DNA of 5,018 nt from Pseudomonadota bacterium (GTDB lineage: Bacteria > Pseudomonadota > Gammaproteobacteria > Burkholderiales > Burkholderiaceae_C), in the NCBI GenBank assembly GCA_021798395.1, contig JAJZHS010000209.1, positions 1 through 5,018 on the forward strand, written 5' to 3'. The notes under the pieces are model-generated. The model saw nothing but the letters and a program-made list of their open reading frames with translations. It was not told the DNA's origin and did not search any database. This document shows positions 1 through 5,018 of this stretch, in pieces (position 1 is the stretch's first letter; every line of letters begins with the position of its first letter). The position numbers were made by a program, and so were the translations under genes.

Positions 1-1764
1 CAGATCGCCGCGCTGCGCAGCGAATCGAAGCGCTTCGGCACGCAAGGCGAGAACCTCGATTTTGCGCTGCTCGTCGACGGCCTGTCGGCCGAGCGCGAGC
101 AGGGCATCACCATTGACGTCGCCTACCGCTTCTTCGCCAGCGACAAGCGCCGCTACATCGTCGCCGACACGCCGGGGCACGAGCAGTACACGCGCAATAT
201 GGCCACCGCGGCGTCGACCGCCGACTGCGCGCTGCTGCTGGTCGACGCGCGCGCCGGCTTGCTGACGCAGACGCGGCGCCATGCGACGATCGCGTCGCTG
301 CTTGGCGTGCGGCACGTGCTGCTGGCGGTCAACAAGATGGATCTGGTCGGCTTCGACGCGCAGCGCTTCGCCGAGATCCGCGACGCGTTCGAAGCCTTTG
401 CCGCGCCGCTGGGATTTGCCAGCGTCGGCGCGATTCCGCTCAGTGCGCTCAATGGCGACAACGTCAGCGAGCGCTCGGCGCATACCCCCTGGTACCACGG
501 CCCGACGCTGATCGGTTACCTGGAGGGAGTCGACGTGACGCGCGACGGCGCGCACAAGCTGGTGTTTCCGGTGCAGTGGGTCAACCGCCCGAGCGCCGAC
601 TTCCGCGGCTTGAGCGGCACGGTGGCGGCCGGCAGCGTCGCCGTCGGCGACGCACTGCGCGTGACCGCGTCGGGCCAGCTCGCCGCGGTGGCCGAGATCG
701 TGACCTTCGACGGCCCGCTGCAGCGCGCCGAGACCGGCGACGCGGTGACCCTGCGCCTGGATCGCGAAGTCGACGCGTCGCGTGGCGACGTGCTGTCGCA
801 CGCCGACGCGCCGCTGGACAGCAGCGACCAGTTCGAGGCCACGCTGGTGTGGCTGCACGAGGAGCCCGGGCTGGTCGGGCGCAGCTACGAGCTCAAGCTG
901 GCGTCGCAGTGGAGCGGCGCGTCGCTGACCGCGATCAAGCATCGCATCGACGTCAACACGCAGGCGCACGAGCCGGCGCGACAGCTGCGGCTCAACGACA
1001 TTGCGGTGTGCAACGTTGCCTGCAGCAGGCCGCTGGCGTGCGCGCCGTACACCGACTCGAAAGCGCTCGGCGCGTTCATCCTGGTCGACCGCTACAGCCA
1101 CGCGACGATGGCCGCCGGCATGATCACGCACAGCCTGCGGCGTGCGTCCAACGTGCACCGGCAGGCGCTGCAGGTCAACCGCGCCGCGCGCGAGCGCCTC
1201 AACGGACACGCCGGGCGCGTGGTCTGGTTCACCGGTTTGTCGGGCTCGGGCAAGTCGACGCTGGCCAACGCGCTCGAGGTCGAGCTGCACGCGCGCGGCC
1301 TGCGCACCTACATCCTCGACGGCGACAACGTGCGCCAGGGGCTGAACCGCGACCTCGGCTTCACCGACGCCGACCGCGTCGAGAACATCCGCCGCATCGC
1401 CGAAGTCGCGCGCCTGATGCTCGACGCCGGCCTGGTCGTGATCACCGCCTTCATTTCGCCGTTCGAGCGCGAGCGCGCGATGGCACGCGAAGTGATCGGC
1501 GCCGACGACTTCATCGAGGTCTACGTCGACACCCCGCTTGCGGTGTGCGAGCAGCGCGACGTCAAGGGCCTGTATCGCAAGGCGCGCGCCGGGCAGATTC
1601 CAAACATGACCGGAATCAACAGCCCGTATGAAGTGCCGCCGACGCCCGACTTTGTCGCCGACGGCGCCGGTGCCGACGTCTCCGTGCTCATCGACGCGCT
1701 GGTCGAGCGGGTGATCGCGGGCCCGGCCGGCGCGGTGGGTCCTGCCTCTCCCGGCAATAAATAG
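1..1764 (+). CDS. cysNC: Bifunctional sulfate adenylyltransferase subunit 1 / adenylylsulfate kinase (CysN-CysC fusion), 5' partial
   Basis: The enzyme activates sulfate in the cytoplasm. The CysN GTPase part works with CysD to make APS from ATP and sulfate, and the CysC part phosphorylates APS to PAPS. The frame is open from base 1, giving 587 visible residues and a TAG stop. Visible CysN motifs are the switch I segment GITIDVAYR (about residue 35), DTPGHEQYTRNM (56-67) and NKMD (111-114), followed by the beta-barrel domains. The CysC domain begins near residue 405 with the P-loop GLSGSGKST (412-420, bases 1234-1260), then DGDNVR, RVENIRR, FISPF, and the KGLYRKARAG and TGINSPYE substrate-binding region. 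About 50-60 N-terminal residues, including the CysN P-loop, lie upstream of the window. No frameshift or missing key residue is seen in the visible part. cysD would be expected immediately upstream (inference). Part of the CysC region recurs at 4800-5018. Confidence 0.96.
   Translation, partial: QIAALRSESKRFGTQGENLDFALLVDGLSAEREQGITIDVAYRFFASDKRRYIVADTPGHEQYTRNMATAASTADCALLLVDARAGLLTQTRRHATIASLLGVRHVLLAVNKMDLVGFDAQRFAEIRDAFEAFAAPLGFASVGAIPLSALNGDNVSERSAHTPWYHGPTLIGYLEGVDVTRDGAHKLVFPVQWVNRPSADFRGLSGTVAAGSVAVGDALRVTASGQLAAVAEIVTFDGPLQRAETGDAVTLRLDREVDASRGDVLSHADAPLDSSDQFEATLVWLHEEPGLVGRSYELKLASQWSGASLTAIKHRIDVNTQAHEPARQLRLNDIAVCNVACSRPLACAPYTDSKALGAFILVDRYSHATMAAGMITHSLRRASNVHRQALQVNRAARERLNGHAGRVVWFTGLSGSGKSTLANALEVELHARGLRTYILDGDNVRQGLNRDLGFTDADRVENIRRIAEVARLMLDAGLVVITAFISPFERERAMAREVIGADDFIEVYVDTPLAVCEQRDVKGLYRKARAGQIPNMTGINSPYEVPPTPDFVADGAGADVSVLIDALVERVIAGPAGAVGPASPGNK
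1277..1495. repeat. Direct repeat, copy 1 (inside cysC domain); copy 2 at 4800-5018
   Basis: These 219 bases recur in the same orientation at 4800-5018, an offset of 3523. By eye only three positions differ: C1299/G4822, C1300/T4823 and C1368/T4891. All three are synonymous in the CysC frame (GGC CTG versus GGG TTG, and GAC versus GAT). Copy 2 is cut by the window end, so the real repeat is probably longer. The left boundary of the homology is sharp, at 1277/4800, where copy 2 abuts IS5-family sequence. Confidence 0.95.
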
Positions 1765-1776
1765 CCAAAAAGGCTA
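1762..1776. repeat. Small hairpin at the cysNC stop codon
   Basis: A perfect 5-bp inverted repeat, TAGCC-AAAAA-GGCTA, starts on the TAG stop codon of cysNC. The stem is short and no T-run follows, so it is at best a weak terminator or an mRNA 3' structure. The rest of the 80-bp gap before the HDOD gene holds TATGCT at 1780-1785, which resembles a -10 box. No convincing -35 box lies 16-18 bases upstream, so a promoter is possible but not shown. Confidence 0.3.
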
Positions 1777-1834
1777 GTGTATGCTGCAGTCTCAAGCTGT
1801 CTGCGATGTCCAGCGGCATCGATGTACTGCCTGG

Positions 1835-1839
1835 GGAGG
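1835..1839 (+). promoter_or_regulatory. Shine-Dalgarno GGAGG fixing the HDOD gene start at 1845
   Basis: GGAGG lies five bases before the ATG at 1845. An in-frame ATG 13 codons upstream, at 1806, has no comparable ribosome binding site. Starting at 1845 also places the hydrophobic segment at the very N-terminus. Confidence 0.75.
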
Positions 1840-1844
1840 AAAGC

Positions 1845-2888
1845 ATGCACGCGGCAGCGGCGGGTGCGCTGGCGGCGCTGGTGGGACTTGGGATTTTGCA
1901 GCGGCGCAGGGCGCGGCGCGCGATGCCATTGCGCGTCGGGTCGGGAGGGAATGCTGCCGCGCGCGCGGCGCAGGCACCAGCGTCGGCCGCTGCGATCGAG
2001 GGCGCACCGAACCTGCCCGAGGTCTTGCGAACATTCCGCTGGCGACGCGCCGACGAACTGGAGGCGCCGGTACTGCAACTGCTCACCCGCCGGCTGCGTG
2101 CGATAGGGCGCCCGCCGCACGCCTTGTATCGGCTGATGTCGCCGCAGACGCTGGCTCAGGCGTCGTCGCGCGAACTCAGCGAACTCGCACGCACCGAGCC
2201 GCTGCTGGCCGCGCGCGTGCTCGGCATCGTGAACTCGGCGTTTTACGGCTTGCGCCAGCCGGTGGCGAGCCTGGGCCACGCGATCACCTATCTCGGCCTG
2301 AACGCGTTTCGTGGCCTTTGTCTGCAGTACGCGATGGAACAGACGTTCACACCGACCAGCCGTGAGCAGGCGCTGCTGTTCGACGAGATCTGGCGTGCCT
2401 GCGCACTGGCCGTCACGCAATGCGCTCAAATGGCGCAGCGTCTTGGGCTGCCTGAGCCGGCGGCGCTGGTCAGCGAGATGGTGCTGTATTTTGTCGGGCA
2501 GATTGCGGTGTGCTTGCTTGCTCCGCCTGCGGGCGTCGTCGCGTTGCACGCCGGGGAGTTGCCGCAGCGCCTGCGCGCCGAGCAGGAACTGATCGGCATC
2601 AACGCGGCCGAGGTTGGCGCGCTGATGCTACGCGCATGGGAGTTGCCGCCGGCGCTGGTCGACGCGGTGCGCGACATCGACCGCGTTTTCGACACGCCGG
2701 CTGCGGCATTTGCTCCTGAGCGAGCCGCGCGGCTGGCGGTGTGCCACCTGAGTGCGCGCCTGGCCGAGGACTCACTGGCGCAGCGCTCGCAGCCGCTCGA
2801 CGAGATGCTGCAAGGCCCCCGAGCCGAGCTCTTCCACTTGCGTGGCTACCTGGCGCTGCCGCAGTTGCGCGCGCTGATGAGTTGTTGA
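1845..2888 (+). CDS. HDOD-domain protein with N-terminal hydrophobic anchor
   Basis: The predicted protein has 347 residues from the ATG at 1845. Residues 3-18 are an uninterrupted Ala/Leu/Gly/Val/Ile stretch followed by RRRARR, which reads as a short membrane anchor with the rest of the protein in the cytoplasm. A low-complexity Ala-rich linker follows. From about residue 74 the sequence matches the HDOD domain: a helical start (RLRAIGRPPHALYRL), the signature AARVLGIVNSAFYGL and SLGHAITYLGLNAFRGL, and further on a VGALMLRAWELPPALVDAV segment (about 255-275). HDOD is a non-catalytic relative of HD phosphohydrolases found in signalling proteins that affect motility, biofilm or stress responses. 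No GGDEF, EAL or receiver domain is attached here. The specific function is unknown. The stop codon lies inside the inverted repeat at 2885-2930. The GC-rich codon use resembles that of cysNC. Confidence 0.88.
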   Translation: MHAAAAGALAALVGLGILQRRRARRAMPLRVGSGGNAAARAAQAPASAAAIEGAPNLPEVLRTFRWRRADELEAPVLQLLTRRLRAIGRPPHALYRLMSPQTLAQASSRELSELARTEPLLAARVLGIVNSAFYGLRQPVASLGHAITYLGLNAFRGLCLQYAMEQTFTPTSREQALLFDEIWRACALAVTQCAQMAQRLGLPEPAALVSEMVLYFVGQIAVCLLAPPAGVVALHAGELPQRLRAEQELIGINAAEVGALMLRAWELPPALVDAVRDIDRVFDTPAAAFAPERAARLAVCHLSARLAEDSLAQRSQPLDEMLQGPRAELFHLRGYLALPQLRALMSC

Positions 2889-2930
2889 TCGGCATAGAGG
2901 CGGCGGTGAGTCGCGCCCTATGCCGATCAA
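2885..2930. terminator. 13-bp perfect inverted repeat between convergent genes, probable bidirectional terminator
   Basis: The arms TTGATCGGCATAG (2885-2897) and CTATGCCGATCAA (2918-2930) are perfectly complementary. With A2898 bulged, four more pairs form (2899-2902 with 2914-2917), leaving a loop of about 11 bases. The hairpin lies exactly between the converging HDOD and toxin genes, and both TGA stop codons fall at equivalent positions inside the two arms. No clear T-run follows on either strand, so intrinsic termination would be inefficient. The structure could instead protect the 3' ends or reduce read-through between the opposed genes. Confidence 0.6.
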
Positions 2931-3220
2931 ACGCCTGTTGTCGGCCATTGCTGCGCGGCGTGCAGCACGCGCAGCACAACGATCTCCCCGGCATCGTCAT
3001 CGACCCTGTAGACCAAGACATAGTTCGGTCGCACGACAGCCTCTCGGGTGCCGCGCACGCGGCCTGCTCGGTAGAGCGTCGGATGCCTCCGAGCCTGCTC
3101 AGCTTTCGCCTCGATCTCATCGTCGATCTCGATTGCCGCGATCGGGTTGTCCTGGCTGATGTGCTCGAGAATGGCTTCGCGGTCTTCCAGCGCCATGGGG
3201 CGCCATACAACGCGCATCAC
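2927..3220 (-). CDS. ParE/RelE-family type II toxin
   Basis: The protein has 97 residues from a GTG at 3220, or 96 from the ATG at 3217. The whole length fits the ParE/RelE toxin fold: WRPMALEDREAILEHI at the N-terminus, the NPIAAIEIDDEI helix, the central HPTLYRAGRVRGTRE segment, VVRPNYVLVYRV, and a C-terminal IVVLRVLHAAQQWP strand. Toxins of this type poison DNA gyrase (ParE branch) or cleave mRNA on the ribosome (RelE branch). The GTREAVV...YVLVYRV...VLHAAQ pattern favours ParE-like naming, but the target cannot be decided from sequence. The ATG overlaps the antitoxin stop as TGATG, implying translational coupling. The weak upstream ribosome binding site agrees with this. The stop codon lies inside the 2885-2930 inverted repeat. 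The gene is intact. Confidence 0.9.
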   Translation of the reverse strand: MMRVVWRPMALEDREAILEHISQDNPIAAIEIDDEIEAKAEQARRHPTLYRAGRVRGTREAVVRPNYVLVYRVDDDAGEIVVLRVLHAAQQWPTTGV

Positions 3221-3663
3221 TGCGCTGCCTGTTTGATGGCCGATTTGCGGCTGGCGAACGTGGCGCGCGCCTGATCGTCGGGAACGCTCGGACGCGGATC
3301 ATCGATGCTGGCCTGCACCTGAGCCCGAAACCACGCATCGTGCGCCGCTGCCTCGTGTGCGCGGCGCATCTGCGCAGCCGCGTCCGGCCGCCGCGGGCGA
3401 TGCACAGAAGCCGCGCTGTAGTTGCTGGCATCGATGCCGTCGATGCGCACGATGCCCAACTCGTCGCGCAGGTACTGGATACAGGTATCCAGGCTGGCCC
3501 ACATGCGCGGCTTGTCGGTGCGCTGGGTGCCAAGCGGCGTTTCCTGCGTCCCGATCTTGAGTATGACGGCCCAGCCGCCTGGCTGGCCGATGACGGCTGC
3601 GCCGCGCAGGCCGCCCGCCTCCATGACGCGGCGCGCGTTCGGGGTGTCGATGGTCTTGTGCAT
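3217..3663 (-). CDS. Antitoxin: ParC-like N-terminal region fused to PaaA2-like C-terminal region
   Basis: The protein has 148 residues from the ATG at 3663 to a TGA at 3217-3219, and it is the first gene of the toxin-antitoxin operon. The C-terminal 41 residues contain HDAWFRAQVQASIDDPRP (108-125) followed by VPDDQARATF. This resembles the PaaA2-like antitoxins that bind ParE toxins, in which the helical segment wraps the toxin. Residues 10-82 (RRVMEAGGLRGAAVIGQPGG, then WAVILKIGTQ and a helix around ASLDTCIQYLRDELGI) resemble small plasmid proteins annotated as ParC-family partition-associated proteins. That match is from memory and less certain. A Pro/Ala/Arg-rich stretch (85-106) links the two parts. 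By position this gene neutralises the downstream toxin and may autoregulate the operon, although no standard helix-turn-helix is evident. The ribosome binding site is weak (GGCGAG, about nine bases before the ATG). Confidence 0.78.
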   Translation of the reverse strand: MHKTIDTPNARRVMEAGGLRGAAVIGQPGGWAVILKIGTQETPLGTQRTDKPRMWASLDTCIQYLRDELGIVRIDGIDASNYSAASVHRPRRPDAAAQMRRAHEAAAHDAWFRAQVQASIDDPRPSVPDDQARATFASRKSAIKQAAQ

Positions 3664-3795
3664 GATAGATATCTCGCCGCCTGAGCGCTGCGTCCGCTAC
3701 AGGTGCCACTTTGTCATACAACAGCTGAAAATGCAAACCCGACCACGAGCAAGTCGCCGGCGCCGGTGTGGTGCTTCGTTCCGTTTCTAACTTAA
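3664..3795. promoter_or_regulatory. Divergent intergenic region, likely toxin-antitoxin promoter/operator
   Basis: No gene is supported in these 132 bases between the antitoxin start and the IS630 remnant. Two small palindromes lie upstream of the antitoxin: AGATATCT (3667-3674), between the ribosome binding site and the start codon, and TTGTCATACAA (3711-3721; arms TTGT and ACAA). Either could be an operator. No -35/-10 pair of good quality and spacing is visible on the minus strand. The stretch around 3711-3740 is more AT-rich than its surroundings and is the best place for a promoter. Confidence 0.3.
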
Positions 3796-3800
3796 TTGCC

Positions 3801-3812
3801 CACTAGGGATGC
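3801..3812. repeat. Short near-direct repeat CACTAGGGATGC, copy 1; copy 2 at 4664-4675
   Basis: CACTAGGGATGC here and CACTAGGGAAGC at 4664-4675 match at 11 of 12 bases and bracket the IS630 remnant in the same orientation. Beyond the core both continue in a loosely similar way (TGTTCAGAACTC versus ACTGATCAATTC). Copy 2 is the CTAG target plus the start of the IS5-family end, so copy 1 may be a solo IS5-type end. Confidence 0.6.
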
Positions 3813-4669
3813 TGTTCAGAACTCACGTGGTGCGCGTTCGAGGTCAAAACGGGATGCATGGACTGCCTGCGCGGCGCTGAGCATGCGTGCGGGCGTCATT
3901 CTTGACAGTGAGCGTGGCGAGCAAAACCAGGAGATCGCCGAGCGGCTCAAGCTGAGCATGGCCACGGCCAGCAAGTGGCGGTCGCGCTTTGTCGCGCGGC
4001 GCATCGTCGGCTTGTACGACGACATGCGTCCGGGCAAGCCACGGACTATCGACGACGAGCGCGTGGCACAGTTGATTAAGACCACGCTGCATACCAAGCC
4101 GGTCGACGGCTCGACGCATTGGAGCGTGCACTCGGTCGCCACCGAGACGGGCATCTCCAAGAGCAGTGTTGCGCGCTACTTCCAACTCTTCAGTCTGCAG
4201 CCCCATCGCACCGAAGGGTTCAAACTGTCCAATGACCCGTTCTTCATCGAGAAGCTGCGCGACGTCGTCGGCCCGTATCTGAGCCCGCCCGACGTACCTG
4301 TCCTTCTTGCGGGAGATCGAGCGCGCCGTGCCGGCCGAGTTCGACATCCACTGCATCGCGGACAACTACGCCACGCACAACCATCCCAAGGTCAAGGCCT
4401 GGCTGGCAGCACATCCGCGCTGGACCATGCACTTCATCCCGACCTACAGCTCCTGGCTCAACCAGGTCGAGCGATTCTTCGGCATGATCACCAACAAGGC
4501 CATACGCCGCGGTTCGTTCACCAGCGTCAAGCAGCTCGTGCAGCGCATCGACCACTTCGTCGCCGCCTACAACGCGAACTGCCGTCCGTTCAAATGGACG
4601 GCCACGGCCGACTCGATCCTCGAAAAGCTGCATCGACTTTGTGCGCGTATTACCGGGAAAGGACACTAG
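3801..4669 (+). mobile_element. IS630-family insertion sequence remnant
   Basis: The element consists of the transposase pseudogene plus whatever remains of its ends. IS630 elements insert at TA. Both edges contain CTAG (3803-3806 and 4666-4669), but convincing terminal inverted repeats cannot be matched, because the right end is overwritten by the IS5-family insertion and the left end does not complement it. The exact boundaries are therefore approximate. Without a functional transposase it can move only if a related element acts in trans. Confidence 0.65.
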
Positions 4670-4799
4670 GGAAGCACTGATCAATTCCCCGCAACCGGCG
4701 TCGAGCGCTGGCCGAGCGGGGGACGAACTGGAACAATGGTCCTGAGCGCCGGAGGGCGCGAGGAACGACGATGCAGACGAGCTTTTCCGAGTACGAGTA
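4670..4799 (+). mobile_element. IS5-family insertion sequence, left end only
   Basis: This stretch starts with GGAAGCACTGATCAATTCCC directly after CTAG (4666-4669). IS5 elements insert at YTAR, typically CTAG, and begin GGAAG, so this looks like a genuine left terminus with its target site. About 100 bases of leader follow. It can form two hairpins, CCCCGC/GCGGGG (4687-4692 with 4716-4721) and GCGCC-GGAG-GGCGC (4746-4759). A ribosome binding site, GAGG at 4760-4763, lies seven bases before the ATG at 4771. The element is cut after about 130 bases; the rest of the transposase and the right inverted repeat are absent, and cysC sequence follows immediately. Confidence 0.8.
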
Positions 4800-4800
4800 A
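4771..4800 (+). pseudogene. IS5-family transposase, N-terminal nine codons only
   Basis: The reading frame gives MQTSFSEYE and then TAA. IS5-family transposases commonly begin MQTSFSEYEY, so this is recognisable despite its size. The TAA is created at the junction: the next native codon would start TA, and the joined cysC sequence supplies the A at 4800. The fragment cannot encode any transposase function. Confidence 0.75.
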
Positions 4801-5018
4801 GGTCGAGCTGCACGCGCGCGGGTTGCGCACCTACATCCTCGACGGCGACAACGTGCGCCAGGGGCTGAACCGCGACCTCGGCTTCACCGATGCCGACCGC
4901 GTCGAGAACATCCGCCGCATCGCCGAAGTCGCGCGCCTGATGCTCGACGCCGGCCTGGTCGTGATCACCGCCTTCATTTCGCCGTTCGAGCGCGAGCGCG
5001 CGATGGCACGCGAAGTGA
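4800..5018 (+). pseudogene. Second cysC domain fragment (APS kinase), 5' truncated and running off the window
   Basis: From 4802 the frame encodes 72 CysC residues, VELHARGLRTYILDGDNVRQ onward through RVENIRRIAEVA and FISPFERER, identical at the protein level to residues 427-498 of the visible CysNC. The domain starts after the P-loop: GLSGSGKST and everything upstream are replaced by IS5-family sequence, so ATP binding is lost and the copy is almost certainly inactive. The terminal TGA of the window is not in this frame; the corresponding bases in the first copy are GTG ATC (Val-Ile). How far the copy continues to the right cannot be seen. All three nucleotide differences from copy 1 are synonymous. 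Confidence 0.9.

Larger units (their letters stand above)
3796..4669 (+). pseudogene. IS630-family transposase, broken by an internal frame-changing deletion
   Basis: Two frames together read as one IS630-type DDE transposase. The first runs from the TAA at 3793-3795 to about 4293. It carries an N-terminal helix-turn-helix (NQEIAERLKLSMATASKWRS), the RPGKPRTIDDERV linker and a second DNA-binding region ending SPPD. The second frame resumes at 4295 with YLSFLREIERAVP. It has CIADNYATHNHPKVKAWL with the second catalytic Asp and SWLNQVERFF with the catalytic Glu (35 residues between by my count), and ends TGKGH and TAG at 4667-4669. From recall of the family, about 65-70 residues are missing at the junction, including the first Asp (usual context VDEKSQ). 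The change of frame confirms inactivity. No good start codon or ribosome binding site is seen, and the first 25 or so residues do not resemble the family, so the 5' end may also be damaged. Confidence 0.9.
4736..5018 (+). other. Open chimeric frame from the IS5 leader into the cysC fragment
   Basis: An ATG at 4736 inside the IS5 leader begins a frame with no stop to the window end. It reads MVLSAGGREERRCRRAF, then STSK, then joins the CysC frame at 4802. It overlaps the IS5 transposase start in another frame. No good ribosome binding site precedes the ATG; GGGGGA at 4718-4723 is too far upstream to be convincing. The product would lack the kinase P-loop, so any protein would not be an APS kinase. 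The frame is probably an accident of the junction. Confidence 0.3.

Noticed and set aside
576..1631. 351-codon plus-strand frame inside cysNC
   Set aside because: It overlaps conserved CysN and CysC motifs in another frame and is extremely Arg-rich, typical of a +1 shadow in high-GC coding DNA.
1521..2549. Long minus-strand open frame of 342 codons opposite cysNC and the HDOD gene
   Set aside because: It spans parts of two well-supported plus-strand genes and the gap between them, its composition is Arg/Gln/Ala-rich as expected of a GC-rich shadow frame, and no family is recognisable.
3299..3736. 145-codon minus-strand frame overlapping the antitoxin
   Set aside because: The antitoxin frame carries recognisable motifs and couples to the toxin by TGATG; this alternative frame shows none.
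3796..3798. TTG as the real start of the IS630 transposase
   Set aside because: It simply follows an in-frame TAA, has no ribosome binding site, and the residues after it do not resemble the family.
4244..4813. 189-codon minus-strand frame across the IS630 and IS5 remnants
   Set aside because: It is antisense to recognisable transposase sequence in two different frames, crosses the element boundary, and shows no family resemblance.
5016..5018. TGA at the very end of the window as a stop of the second cysC copy
   Set aside because: The CysC frame reads GTG A.. here; the TGA spans two codons and matches GTG ATC in the first copy.
1..5018. CRISPR array, tRNA, rRNA or riboswitch
   Set aside because: No regularly spaced short repeats, no tRNA cloverleaf and no rRNA-like conserved stretch were seen on either strand; intergenic gaps are too short for most riboswitches.

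Overview
The window is high-GC DNA, probably from a beta- or gammaproteobacterium. This rests on the fused CysN-CysC enzyme, the HDOD protein, the ParE/RelE toxin-antitoxin pair and the IS630/IS5 remnants; the genus cannot be fixed from the sequence. There are two halves of different character. Bases 1-2888 look like ordinary chromosome. Bases 2927-5018 are accessory DNA with a toxin-antitoxin module, two broken insertion sequences and a broken second copy of part of the first gene.

Layout. (1) 1-1764, + strand: the 3' part of cysNC, a GTPase subunit of ATP sulfurylase fused to APS kinase, which activates sulfate to PAPS. (2) 1845-2888, + strand: a 347-residue HDOD-domain protein with a short N-terminal hydrophobic anchor, starting at an ATG with a strong Shine-Dalgarno. 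(3) 2885-2930: a perfect 13-bp inverted repeat that contains the stop codons of both converging genes and is a likely bidirectional terminator. (4) 3663-2927, - strand: a two-gene toxin-antitoxin operon. The antitoxin joins a ParC-like N-terminal part to a PaaA2-like C-terminal part, and the ParE/RelE toxin overlaps it by TGATG. (5) 3664-3795: divergent intergenic DNA, probably the operon promoter/operator. (6) 3796-4669, + strand: an IS630-family transposase pseudogene with an internal frame-changing deletion that removes the first catalytic Asp. (7) 4670-4799: the left end of an IS5-family element, inserted at CTAG exactly at the IS630 stop codon, keeping only nine transposase codons. (8) 4800-5018: a fragment of a second cysC domain, 216/219 identical to bases 1277-1495, with three differences, all synonymous.

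How it fits together. The cysNC and HDOD genes are not obviously one functional unit: an 80-bp gap with its own ribosome binding site separates them. The toxin and antitoxin clearly are one unit. The right-hand end records several events: an IS630 insertion and decay, an IS5 insertion, and loss of most of the IS5 with its left part joined to cysC sequence. The two cysC copies are direct repeats about 3.5 kb apart and could recombine to delete or amplify the HDOD/toxin-antitoxin/IS interval. I see no clear evidence of a wholly new system. The most unusual items are the duplicated cysC junction, the stop-codon-sharing palindrome and the fused antitoxin.
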